Assembly (NCBI GenBank): GCA_032622095.1
Contig: CP136068.1
Span: 7,791,314-7,855,313, forward strand
Length of the DNA stretch: 64,000 nucleotides
Origin: Siphonodentalium dalli
Lineage: Eukaryota; Mollusca; Scaphopoda; Gadilida; Siphonodentaliidae
Direction: 5' to 3'
Position 1 is the stretch's first letter; every line of letters begins with the position of its first letter. The notes beneath the pieces are model-generated. The model searched no databases. It saw nothing but the letters and a program-made list of their open reading frames with translations, and was not told the origin of the DNA. Made by a program: the position numbers and the translations under genes. Positions 1 to 10,640 of the stretch are shown here, in pieces.

Positions 1-362
1 CTACAGCCCACATAAATAATAGGTATAAGTATCTTATGCGCCGCAGGCGCCCCTTGATCATTAGAGTATAGAGGTTAGTAACCCACCCACCACCCCATCC
101 TGCCACCCATAATATCTTATGCGCCGCAGCCGCCCCTATAGAGGCTACTGCCCACATAAATAATAGGTATGAGTATCTTATGCGCCGTAGGTTCCCCTCG
201 ATCATTAGAGTATAGAGGTTAGTTACACACCCACCACCCCATCCTGCCACCCTAGTATCTTATGCGCTGCAGGCGCCCCTATAGAGGCTACTGCCCACAT
301 AAATAATAGGGATAAGTAACTTATGCGCCACAGGCGCCCCTCGATCATTAGAGTATAGAGGT
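1..362. repeat. 144-bp tandem repeat, about 2.5 copies, cut by the window edge
   Basis: CCCACATAAATAATAGG recurs at 7, 151 and 294. Each unit contains two copies of a shorter TATCTTATGCGCCGCAGG module. The array probably continues to the left of the window. Confidence 0.9.
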
Positions 363-1080
363 AATAACAATAACTTCTTCAGTCCTGAGTCTTTTGCAAG
401 CAGCCATTTTCGACTGATAACCACGTGCTAACAACAATGACGCAATATTCCGGCTCTGACTGTACTCCCATAACGTCAGAAATAGCATGACCTTGAGGAA
501 ATTGTCGCTTTAAATTGTTCGCGCGCAACAGTACTACAGATAAATACATTGTACACTGTCAAACATGCTGGAAAGAATAGAGTTATATCCCATACATTAG
601 ACTACATACCAACTTCGCAAAAATGCGCAATTGGCAGCGTCTTCGAAGTTCGCATTTATGCGCGTTTGGCAGCGAAAGAGTTAACTGGCCGTAAATTAAT
701 TGTTCAAAATTATAACGTAAATCATTTTGGCTTATAATACATGTATGTAGTCTTCGATAGGCTCTGTGTATTTTCCGCAGAATAACAAACAACATGCCAA
801 AATCATTTTAGCTGTACTAAGGATGAGTAACGCGAAGTGAGGCTCTGACGTCACAAACTTATAAATATGGACGTGCAGTAATTAGCAGGAGTTTTGTGTT
901 ATTACATGTGATATCTTTGTATTTGAGTACAACTGAGAAATGAGAGGTGTTTCATCGCACCATGGTTGATATACTAAATATATTAACTGCCTGATCTGTT
1001 TCCCATTTAAGTTTCAATATATGCGCATAAATAACGGGTATAAAATGGTAACATTTCTTGTAAAGCATCTGCTTACTTTG
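363..1080. other. Stretch with no recognised gene
   Basis: Two short opposing open frames (62 and 70 codons) share the same bases at 549-795; neither resembles a protein I know. Nothing else is supported here. Confidence 0.5.
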
Positions 1081-1260
1081 TAAACATAACATAATACTGG
1101 CATCATTCACTGCAACCGAATAACACTGCCAAACATAACATAATAACATAATACTGGCACGCATCATTCACTGGGACTGAATAACACTGTCAAACATAAG
1201 ATTATACCGGTATACATCATTCACTGGGACCGAATAACACTACCAAACATTTCTAAAACA
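1081..1260. repeat. Three-copy ~60-bp tandem repeat
   Basis: The words CATCATTCACTG and GAATAACACT and CAAACATA repeat in order three times. Copies are diverged and one carries a short AACATAATAACATAA expansion. Confidence 0.7.
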
Positions 1261-1511
1261 AACATAAAATCACAAGTATATTATAACATAATCTCTTTAA
1301 AAAGCCGACGATATTATCTTATCTTATTTATGTCTCTGGAACTGCGATGCAGATTTGATTTCTGTATTGAAGGGATTTCAATCATGCCATTGGTCAGATC
1401 TCAGACTGGGCGCTATTTCATTGATTGTGCATGCAAAAGCTCATTGCAAGGTGGAATCCAGTCTCTTTTAAAAACAGATAACAGTTACAAACACTGCATC
1501 ATAGTTGACTC

Positions 1512-1674
1512 CAGTAATGCTCTAAATAATCGACTCCTTAACCACAGCAGAATTATGGGTAATTTTTCAGGATTTAGTCGGAAATATGGCTTGAGAGTTT
1601 ATTTCCGACTAAATCTTGAAAAATGACCCATTATTCTGTTGTGGTTAAGGGGTTGAGTATTTAGCGCATTACTG
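1512..1674. mobile_element. TA-1 palindromic element (Tc1/mariner-like MITE), short copy
   Basis: Inverted ends CAGTAATGC...GCATTACTG, with internal arms CTTAACCACAGCAGAATTAT and GATTTAGTCGGAAATATGG. The right flank is TA; the left TA has mutated to TC. An open frame at 1330-1626 runs into it and is not a gene. Confidence 0.8.
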
Positions 1675-1873
1675 TATTTAATTTGCTAGATCAGAGGTAA
1701 ATGACGTGTTGACAATTTACCCACGCATAGCGAAACAGAACACATTTTCTAACACAGAATACAGGTAACATATTCATAACTTGTTACACTCAGTGCAATC
1801 TATGAGACAAGTTTTATCAGCCAACGATATTTATTACAGAGTATTTGTTTGAATCTTGTTGTTTTTATAACTA

Positions 1874-1945
1874 CAGTAATGCCCTAATTAATCGACTCCA
1901 TAACCACAGCAGAATCAAGGGTAATTTTTCAGGATTTAGTTATGA
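1874..1945. mobile_element. TA-1 element, left arm only
   Basis: Begins TA|CAGTAATGCCC and follows the family arm through CAGGATTTAGT. It then breaks off into unrelated sequence at about 1942. Confidence 0.75.
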
Positions 1946-2056
1946 ACAACCCACGATATCTTCATCCGCGATGACATCGTACCACTTGCGAATGAATCGT
2001 GGTCGTCTGAATGTTCACTTACATTGCCTGGTTTTTTTTGGAGAAAAAATGATTAA

Positions 2057-2291
2057 CCCTTTGAGTGCCAGGTCGATTTTTGTATCAACCCATATACCCT
2101 ATGCCAATGCATTCTCTAATATATGCGAGTCGACCATAGGTCGCCTCGCATATATAAGAGAATGCATTGGCCTAACAAGTTTGTTTTTTTGTTTGTTTTT
2201 TTTACAATTTTAATAATTTATTCTTATATTCTTTAACAGACTTATTTTGTAGGTTTAGGGCCGATGAGATCGGCCCCTGGCACTCAAAGGG
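2057..2291. mobile_element. TTAA-2 palindromic element (piggyBac-like MITE)
   Basis: Terminal arms CCCTTTGAGTGCCAGG and its complement are flanked by TTAA at 2053-2056 and 2292-2295. The centre holds the shared palindromic core (CCAATGCATTCTCT...AGAGAATGCATTGG). TTAA target duplication is the hallmark of the piggyBac superfamily; no transposase is encoded. Confidence 0.85.
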
Positions 2292-2463
2292 TTAAGCATT
2301 AATTATTATCAGGTACATGTACTACTAAAAACGAAGATTCTTACAATCTTTTACTACCCAGTAGTATTTAGAAATAGTTACATGTATAAGTACAACAAGA
2401 TGTGAAAGAATAATCAGCCATGAATATTGTTGACCGATAAAAACTTGAAGATGATGTCTCCTA

Positions 2464-2715
2464 CAGTAATGCTCTAAGTAATCGACCTCTTAACCACAGC
2501 AGAATTATGGGTAACTTTTCAGGATTTAGTCGGAAATATGGCTTGTTGCCATTCATCGGAAAGCTTAGTCGGAAATATGGCTTGTTGCCATTCATCGGAA
2601 AGCTCTCGCCGAGAGCTTTCCGATGAATGGCAACAAGCCATATTTCCGACTAAATCCTAAAAAGTTACCCATAATTCTGCTGTGGTTAAGAGGTCGATTA
2701 ATTAGAGCATTACTG
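2464..2715. mobile_element. TA-1 palindromic element, full copy
   Basis: 252 bp, flanked by TA at 2462 and 2716. The ends CAGTAATGCTCTAAGTAATC and complement extend into an almost complete hairpin centred on CTCTCGCCGAGAG near 2605. Part of the left arm (AGTCGGAAATATGGCTTG) is tandemly repeated inside. Confidence 0.88.
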
Positions 2716-2717
2716 TA

Positions 2718-3917
2718 TATTGCGATGAGTAAAATGAGTTATGGATATATGGCCTGTATTCAGTTTTCCAACAATAGTTGAGTTTGACAAAGCATTGGAA
2801 AATTGTCAACACGTCATTGACCTCAGATCTGTGAAGTGATCTGTTATGCCATAAACCAATGAAATCGCGCGCAGTCTGCGCCACACTCCAATGAAATGGA
2901 GGGAATCCCTTCAAAACAGAACCTAATTTTAATAGAGAGCTCTAGAGACGTACATCCGATATAGGATTTTCGTCGGTTTTCAAAGAGACTGACACTCCAT
3001 AAGAAACAATTTATTACATAAATGCGTCATCCTAGAAATAAAATATAGTCAGGACTCAGGAGTTAATCTGATAAAATTATCATCGGCTTTTAAGACTGAA
3101 CAAAAACAGAGGAAAATATAACAACTTTTAGGTCAAGTTCCCTTTCAAACGTGGGACAAACATCTTGTGAAAAGCTGTATCAATATATCACAGTCTGATG
3201 CAACAATATAGGATTCACAGACAAACTTATAATCCAACAGTGAAAATCTGGGGCCAACAGTGACTGAATCTGACGAGGTTTGCCGCATGTAGTTATGTGT
3301 CTAATTACCGTTATGTGGATAGCCACGTAACAGCTTTGAGATGAACCCTCAAAAATGATCTATTTGGCCCAATTGGCATATGTTATTTTGTAGTCACTCA
3401 AAAGTTTGAAACAAAAAGTCACATATTTTAGACATCCATGATTTGTCAATAGGAGGTATTTGGACAGTTATGTGGCTAATCACCAAATCACGGATCTGTC
3501 AGTTTCTCCTATTCCACTGTCCATGTTGCTGCATACATTTTTTGATCAGCTACTTTTGTTATAATTCCTGCATGTTCTGATTCCATAATCTGAAATTTTA
3601 TCACTAAAAACTATTTGATAGCCACATAAATTTTGTAGACACATAACTATTTTATCCACATAACTAAATAGCCACATATCTACCTAAATATTGTACGTCT
3701 GTTGGGGCATCCGTGTCATTTTTCCGTCTGTTCACTTTTGGTTTCCGGATGATAACTTTAGATATTTGGTACATGTATGTGGATTTACCAGCACAAAATA
3801 CCTGAAGCAAATAAAATAACTTATAGGTCAATTTCCCTTTGTCTCTAACATGCTGGAAGGGCTTTTAGATTTCATGATTGATTTTTATAATTTTAAATCA
3901 ATCATAGTTGTACCCAT
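2718..3917. other. Stretch without gene; dispersed TAGCCACATAA words
   Basis: No coding region was recognised. Between about 3283 and 3690 the words TATGTGGATAGCCACGTAAC, TAGCCACATAAA and ACACATAACT recur in both orientations, suggesting a decayed inverted-repeat element. Confidence 0.45.
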
Positions 3918-4205
3918 CCAGGTCTGAGTTTAGTGTGGCTGTCATTTGCAGAATGAGGTCCCCAGAGTGTGAATTTAGTGACGCTATCACGCATAGCAGG
4001 CTAGCATCACTAACTTCACCCTCTGGGGACCTCATTCTGCTTAGGCCTCATCTTCTCTGGAAAGTTTCTTAATTATCAAATTTCTTTTGAGTTTCTCTAT
4101 ATCCAATGAGGTCCCCAATGAGGTCCCCAGATTGTGAATTTGGTCATGCTAGCCCGATGTACGAGAAATGAGAGGCTAACTAAACTCAGGCTTGTACCCA
4201 TCATC
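3918..4205. mobile_element. GAGGTCCCC palindromic element, diverged copy
   Basis: Outer arms CTGAGTTTAGTGTGGCTGTC and AACTAAACTCAGG enclose GCAGAATGAGGTCCCCAGAG, a central TAGCAGGCTAGCATCAC region and the inverted GGGGACCTCATTCTGC. Confidence 0.75.
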
Positions 4206-4269
4206 TCTTCAAACTGTGAAATTGATTAATTTTTTAGATTTTTAGATTTTTTAGATAACAAGAGATTGT

Positions 4270-4395
4270 TCCTTGAAATAGTGTGTCTGCCATTTGCAGA
4301 ATTTAGTGATGCTAGCCCGCTATGCGGGGTAGCATCACTAAATTCACCCTCTGGGAACCTCATTCTGCAAATGACAGACACACTATTTCAAGGCT
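4270..4395. mobile_element. GAGGTCCCC palindromic element, short copy
   Basis: CTTGAAATAGTGTGTCTGCC at the left and its complement ending CAAGGCTTG at the right form a hairpin. The left GAGGTCCCCAGAG part is deleted. Confidence 0.75.
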
Positions 4396-4550
4396 TGCCT
4401 ATAGCTATGGGAGACTTGCATGTATAAGTGAATGTACTGACACAGGATATCTAATGCTGCACAAACGCAGTTCCCATTTCCATCCTGACTATTGTTTCAA
4501 TCTGACACAGTACATACATGTATATGTGTAGGTTTGCCTCGCAGTATCCA

Positions 4551-4800
4551 AGCCTTGAAATAGTGTGTCTGTCATTTGTAGAATGAGGTCCCCAGAGGGT
4601 GAATTTAATGATGCTACCCCACATAGCAGGCTAGCATCACCAACTTCACCCTCTGGGGACCTCAATCTGCTTACACCTCAGCAGAATGAGGTTCCCAGAG
4701 GGTGAATATGGTGATGCTAGCCCACTATGCAGGGTAGCATCACTAAATTCACCCTCTGGGGACCTCATTCTGCAAATGACAGGCACACTATTTCAAGGCT
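4551..4800. mobile_element. GAGGTCCCC palindromic element, two-hairpin copy
   Basis: Ends CCAAGCCTTGAAATAGTG and complement enclose two successive hairpins, each with GAGGTCCCCAGAGGGTGAAT-type arms around a GCTAGC-like centre. It is the complete architecture of the family. Confidence 0.82.
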
Positions 4801-4865
4801 TGGCTATAGGGAGTCTCGCTTTTATAAGAAAATGAACTGGCTTACAAGATCAAGCTAAATAGTGT

Positions 4866-4975
4866 TAGGCCAATGCATTCTCTAACATATGCAAGGCCCC
4901 CTATGGGAGACTCGCATATATAAGAGAATGCATTGGCCCAGGGTTTTCGCAAGCTCCAGTCATGGAAGGGTTAAA
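4866..4975. mobile_element. TTAA-3 element fragment (core plus right arm)
   Basis: The shared palindromic core is followed by CCAGTCATGGAAGGGTTAA. The left arm is missing. Confidence 0.65.
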
Positions 4976-5082
4976 GTCATTTGAAAGTCCCATAATGTCA
5001 AACATTCATAACAGATAATTTCGTCAACAACATAGAAAAATAACTCTGGAATGGACTGTGCGAATAACATGTGAGATTAATA

Positions 5083-5232
5083 TTATCCATCATGACCTGG
5101 TGTGTGGGATGGAAAAAGCTCACCCGAGGGGCCAGATATTTGGGCCGGACACAAGGCTTGCCGAGTGTCCGGACCAAATATCTGGCCCCGAGGGTGAGAT
5201 TTTTCCATCCCACACCCCAGGTCATGATGGAT
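5083..5232. repeat. 150-bp near-perfect palindrome
   Basis: CCATCATGACCTGG...CCAGGTCATGATGG encloses complementary arms (GGGATGGAAAAAGCTCACCC against GGGTGAGATTTTTCCATCCC) meeting at GGCTTGCCGAGTGTCC. It explains the three overlapping open frames across it. Confidence 0.88.
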
Positions 5233-6486
5233 CATTTTTCTCCCTACCCAAGAGCCTCATTCCGATTTTTTGTTTTATACCAATCTTTGGCACATTCCAG
5301 TAGCTTCGTAACGGTATCTGGGAAGAAATCTAATGCGATATTCGTGATTAACTGGGGTGATTTCGGTATATACCAAAGGTATATACTGTAAAAACAAAGC
5401 GAATTACCCGTGCGCGCAGGGTTAATATGTTAGAGTGAAATCGACATGGTCTTGTGAAAACGACATGGATACGTCACATCGTTGCACCTGCATAAATTCC
5501 GAGAAACGCGCGTATTGATATGAAGTATATACAACTGGACTAACCGTGTTTGTCATCGGAAATGATCATATCGATACCATTAGAAAAGGAAAAATGTGAA
5601 TATATGAGACAAATGTTAGTTAGACGCGTTCGACGATTTATTGGAACGATGACAACTGTTCGAATGTGGAATTATTTCGTTCGTCATTTGTGAAGCGGCT
5701 ATTGTTTACCTGTTACGAAATGTGCCAGTGGTGCCAGTTTCGCTTGGGGTCTTCCGTTTTATGGAATATGTTCGCAAATTAGTCGTTTATATTTCATGTT
5801 ATATATGCAACTCTGTGTCTGCAAGTGAGGTTATGTTGAAGGTTTTTTCGTGATTAACAGTTGAGGCTTATCTCCATTTGTGTTAGCGTCCACGAATTCG
5901 TCCGTATTTATTTACTTGAAACGTGAAGCGTAACTGGTTGGTCGCCATTGTCTTGGTCTGTTTTAGTTCACACAAAACATGATGATGGATTGTTAAATTA
6001 GTTCCGGCTCTTAATTAAATAGGTAAAGCAGTCACGTGGGTGGTGTGAGATAGATGGCCACGTGTTATGTGAGACAGGGAAATCTCACCCAGCTATCTCA
6101 CACTGGCTGCCTGTGCTAAAGTGTGTAGGAGGTGGGAGAAAAGTCCCTCTGAATCGGCACTTTTTCGCAGATTCGAATCGGGAGGCTGATGTCGATATCT
6201 CGAAGCATAAACATTTATTATATGACTGGTTAACAGTGGTAAACAAAACAAGCATGCATAATCAGCGTCATGTATTTATACATATATATATATAGCATAT
6301 TGCAGTTCGAGATTGAATGTGTAGATGGCTTGAGATCGGAAGCTTATAAATTAAGAGAAACACTCAATTTATATCCTCTATATCGCATCAACAGAAGGAA
6401 ACTTGATGATTAAACTGAACAACAGAAATTCAAACTGGATTGGAAGTGAATAACAATGACAAATAAAACTAAAATAAACATAACAA
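5233..6486. other. Stretch with no recognised gene; small hairpin at about 6036-6104
   Basis: Relatively CpG-containing, non-repetitive sequence. TGGTGTGAGATAGATGGCCA and CCAGCTATCTCACACTGG form a loose inverted repeat. A 77-codon open frame at 6062 has no recognised similarity. Confidence 0.4.
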
Positions 6487-7297
6487 TTTATACTGTCATA
6501 TGACTGGTAATATTTCATGTATTTATACTGCCATATGACTGGTAATATGTCATGTATTTATACTGCCATATGACTGGTAATATGTCATGTATTTATACTG
6601 CCATATGACTGGTATCATTTCATGTATTTATACTGCCATATGACTGGTAATATTTCATGTATTTATACTGCCATATGACTGGTAATTTTTCATGTATTTA
6701 TACTGCCATATGACTGGTTATATTTCATGTATTTATACTGCCATATGACTGGTAATATTTCATGTATTTATACTGCCATATGACTGGTAATATGTCATGT
6801 ATTTATACTGCCATATGACTGGTAATATTTCATGTATTTATACTGCCATATGACTGGTAATATTTCATGTATTTATACTGCCATATGACTGGTAATATGT
6901 CATGTATTTATACTGCCATATGACTGGTAATATGTCATGTATTTATACTGCCATATGACTGGTAATATTTCATGTATTTATACTGCCATATGACTGGTAA
7001 TATGTCATGTATTTATACTGCCATATGACTGGTAATATGTCATGTATTTATACTGCCATATGACTGGTAATATGTCATGTATTTATACTGCCATATGACT
7101 GGTAATATTTCATGTATTTATACTGCCATATGACTGGTAATATTTCATGTATTTATACTGCCATATGACTGGTAATATTTCATGTATTTATACTGCCATA
7201 TGACTGGTAATATTTCATGTATTTATACTGCCATATGACTGGTAATATTTCATGTATTTATACTGCCATATGACTGGTAATATTTCATGTATTTATA
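6487..7297. repeat. 35-bp minisatellite, about 23 copies
   Basis: The unit contains ATTTATACTGCCATATGACT followed by GGTAATATTTCATGT. Copies differ mainly at one position (ATATTTC or ATATGTC). Confidence 0.96.
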
Positions 7298-7382
7298 AAC
7301 ATGGTTTGATCCTCAAAATATGAAGAAAGCATTAATGTACTTGGAGTAATTTTAAGCTTGATAAATAAGAGAGCTTAAAGAT

Positions 7383-7890
7383 CAGGTCTGGCAATTCCCA
7401 AATATAGCTACAATAGCAATATGTAGCTACATATGGCTATTGATGATGGATGAATCGGGTTGAAGAGAGATAACCCAATCCAACAAACAATCATTTAAAT
7501 ATTCAAGAACATGATTTGATTATACTCTTAGTAAATAAACATTGTTTGCCAATTTCATGTATAATTAACAAAATATTCCAACATTGTTACCTTTTCCTGA
7601 CAACTGCACCTAAATAGAAGAATAGATCATATGTGGATGGATCTGAGTCCCATATCATATAGCATAACCAATTTCTAAACAGATGCATGTGCTTAGCTAT
7701 GATTCTCGGATATTCCGCAAGCTGGTGCAACCGAAATGTCATCGCAGTAGTTTCATAAGTTGTAACAACATAATACCCCTCACCCTTAAATGCAAAGGCA
7801 AATTTGTAAAGTATTGTTTTACGATAGTCAAATCTAGCTACAATAGCTACATATAGCTATTGTAGCTATAATTGGGAATTGCCAGACCTG
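7383..7890. mobile_element. Terminal-inverted-repeat element (CAGGTCTGGCAATTCCCAA ends)
   Basis: CAGGTCTGGCAATTCCCAA at the left is matched by TTGGGAATTGCCAGACCTG at the right. Secondary TAGCTACAATAGCTACATAT motifs lie inside each end. AAGAT flanks both sides (7378-7382 and 7891-7895), a possible 5-bp target duplication. 508 bp with no open frame of note. Confidence 0.75.
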
Positions 7891-7959
7891 AAGATAGTGT
7901 ATCTCTTCCAGGCCAAAATTATAATATGAATTTTATAAAACCACTTTCAAGATCACAAA

Positions 7960-8815
7960 TACCTTTTCAGTACTTCCCACATGGAAAACACATCGAGAGC
8001 ATTTATTTGCTCTAGCAAATTCAGAAGATGGGTGTAATTGCGCCAGCAATATAATCGTAAGTTGTGTTTTTCTCAAACAAAATGTCATTGTGGATAGACC
8101 TATGTCCAGTCATTCTACTCATGTCCACAATTTTAACCCTTTACCCAACAGAAGGGCCCTGTGCCAATGCATTCTCTTATATATGCGAGTCGACCATAGG
8201 TCGCCTCGCATATATAAGAGAATGCATTGGCTTAACACATTAAAAATTATAAAATTGTTAAAGAATGTAAGAAAAAATGGTAAAAAGTGTTAAATTTTTT
8301 TTTTTTTAGGCCAATGCATTCTCTTATATATGCGAGGCGACCTATGGTCGACTCGCATATATAAGAGAATGCATTGGCACAGGGCATAACTGTAACTATC
8401 ACAATGTGGTCAAGGAGCCGGTTCCAATGATATCCATATTTGTATGGTTCTATTGAGACAGACCGAAGATATTTTAGGCTGTTGAAGCTTTATTTGGCCG
8501 GTTTTGGCCGGTTTGTTGGGTAAAGGGTTAACTGAGATGGGACAGGCTCTAAATACACCTTCAAACAGTTCAATATTGAACCAACGATCGGTCCTTCCCA
8601 TGAGAAAAACACAGCGAGAGCAATTATTTGCTGTTGCATTCAGAAGACGGGTGTAATTGCGCCTGTAATATAATCGTAAGTTGTGTTTTTCTCAAAAAAA
8701 ATTTCATTGTGGGATAGACCTATGTTCAGTTCACTTTCACACGTCCATAATATAACTGAGATAGGCAAGGTTCTAAATATACCTTAAAATAGCTCAATAT
8801 TTAATCAACGATTAA
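7960..8815. repeat. Direct duplication, one copy interrupted by a TTAA-1 element
   Basis: Sequence at 7970-8136 plus 8528-8590 is repeated at 8591-8815; words such as GGGTGTAATTGCGCC and AATCGTAAGTTGTGTTTTTC occur in both. The second copy has CATAATATAACTGAGATAGG where the first holds the insertion. Confidence 0.82.
8137..8527. mobile_element. TTAA-1 palindromic element (piggyBac-like MITE), full copy
   Basis: 391 bp with arms CCCTTTACCCAACAG and GTTGGGTAAAGGG, flanked by TTAA at 8133-8136 and 8528-8531. It contains two ~70-bp hairpins (CCAATGCATTCTCTTATATA and its complement) separated by an A/T spacer. No transposase. Confidence 0.9.
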
Positions 8816-9660
8816 TGAATGAAGACAGTGACCATACACATTTTGACAAAAGCGACAAAAGTGCAAATTTTAGCACCCATGAATAAAAAAGTGAGTGCTT
8901 ATGGGTGCGAGACAATCGCTCCCGTCTCCTGGGAAGGACTGCCTTTTTGGTGAATAAAACACAGACAAAACAGAAGATTGGGTATATCAAGTTATTTGTC
9001 TATACGGACAGCCAAGCAAACAATCGCATTTTGCCTTGACGGACAAGATAGAGCTCTTCATTTCTGCACATTGGCTGTTCTGAAAATAGCCCATTTTTAC
9101 TGTCTCGACAGAAGGTATATATTATATGACAAAAATTGTGCTTATTGGCATATGCAGGTACATAAATGCTCAATCCATGTATGAAATCACAAATTTCTCA
9201 CAACTTTCGAGGAACACTGTTCTGAAATTATTATCGCATGCGATATTGGAGAGGATAAATGCTTACATTGCATGGACCGGTTTCTATAAGCTAACCATAC
9301 AAATGACAGCAAATAATGATGATTTATACCGAACAGAAATCCTAGCATGATATGAAGTTACTTAAACTCTGCCAGTATGGAAAAGGCACTAATTTGGTGG
9401 GATGACATTGATTTGTATGTATAAAGTGATAATGCATGCATATTTAGTTGTTGGATAACAAAACAGTCACCCTGGCTTTCATGAGATATAGATTTGTCAC
9501 CCAGAATGTCACAATGTGGGTGACAAAACTCATTGACAACTGTATGCTGTCATACTAGTTGGATTTGGTATGAAAATAGATAAAAAATTTATGAAAAAAA
9601 GTGTGATAAAATGGTCGAGTAGTACATGTACCAGTCTGGAGTAAACTACATACCCACGTA
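8816..9660. other. Stretch with no recognised gene
   Basis: Short open frames at 8978-9350 and 8805-8990 overlap on both strands and look like chance. A purple-patch GACGGGAGCGATTG region near 8910-8935 is not a known motif. Confidence 0.4.
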
Positions 9661-9664
9661 TAAA

Positions 9665-9920
9665 ATACTCTAAGTAATCGACTCCTTAACCACAGCAGAA
9701 TTATGGGTAACTTTTCAGGATTTAGTCGGAAATATGGCTTGTTGCCATTCATCGGAAAGCTCTCGGTGAGAGCTTTCCATTGAATGGCAACAAGCCATAT
9801 TTCCGACTAAATCCTGAGAGCTTTCCGATGAATGGCAACAAGCCATATTTCTGACTAAATCCTGAAAGGTTACCCATAATTCTGCTGTGGTTAAAGGGTC
9901 GATTATTTAGAGCATTACTG
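9665..9920. mobile_element. TA-1 palindromic element with partly repeated right arm
   Basis: The left end is diverged (ACTCTAAGTAATCGACTCC). The right end GAGCATTACTG is followed by TA at 9921. The GAGCTTTCC...AATGGCAACAAGCC half-arm occurs twice in tandem, as in the copies at 2464 and 35228. Confidence 0.82.
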
Positions 9921-10209
9921 TATACAATAGTGGGTCTGATGACCTTTCATAGAGTTTTCATTTCCAACCCATGGATTCCTTGTAAGTATAGCGCCAATCA
10001 GAACTGACTATTAGTAGCACCAAGATAAAGTAGTCCAATCAAAACCATTAACATAGCATGCTGTGACGGAATGCAGAGAAACAATGTAAGCATTCCGAGA
10101 AATGAAAAGTTGGCGGGAATGCGATAGACTCATTATTTGGATTGAGTGTATGTTTACAAAGACTGGTGAAGTACATGAGAAGTAGTGATAGTGAACAAGG
10201 GTGTGGTCA

Positions 10210-10640
10210 TCACAAATGTGTATCTTGTACAATAGAGTTGTCTTCCTTGATGTGCACATCATCAGATGATACACCTCCTCTATTAATATAATACTCATCA
10301 ACCTCTGTTTGTGATCCCGCGTGATCAGGTGTCGTTCCATTGGCCATAGTATTATTAGTCGTGTCCATACAGGCGAGCTTGGTAATGTGAGGTAGAATAT
10401 GTCCTCGTTTTCGGCGAGAATACACGGCATAAGACACGGCTCCACTGCAAACAAATGCGAATGACAGAATAATGAGATATCCGAAGACTTGCGGTTGAGG
10501 GAGCGCCACGACCAGCGCGAACTTAATGACGTCCATGAAATTGTTGAGCGAGCTCTGAACACCATTAACGACACCTCTCTCAGATTCTTTGACATTCTCG
10601 AGGAAAAGCTGAGTGATGGCGAGGTCCACGGTCCACACGC
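10210..10640 (-). CDS. SLC40A1: Ferroportin exon 8 (last membrane segments and C-tail)
   Basis: 431 nt including the stop, residues about 453-595. VWTVDLAITQLFLENVKESE and RGVVNGVQSSLNNFMDVIKF match the highly conserved human block; the human metal ligand His507 is Lys492 here. A final hydrophobic segment is followed by a ~60-residue polar tail ending VQDTHL. The acceptor is TTTTACAG. A longer open frame on the same strand (10748-10011) is out of frame with this exon and is not coding. No clear polyadenylation signal was seen just downstream. Confidence 0.93.

Noticed and set aside
1330-1626. 98-codon frame
   Set aside because: Its second half is the arm of a TA-1 element, and its first half has no similarity.
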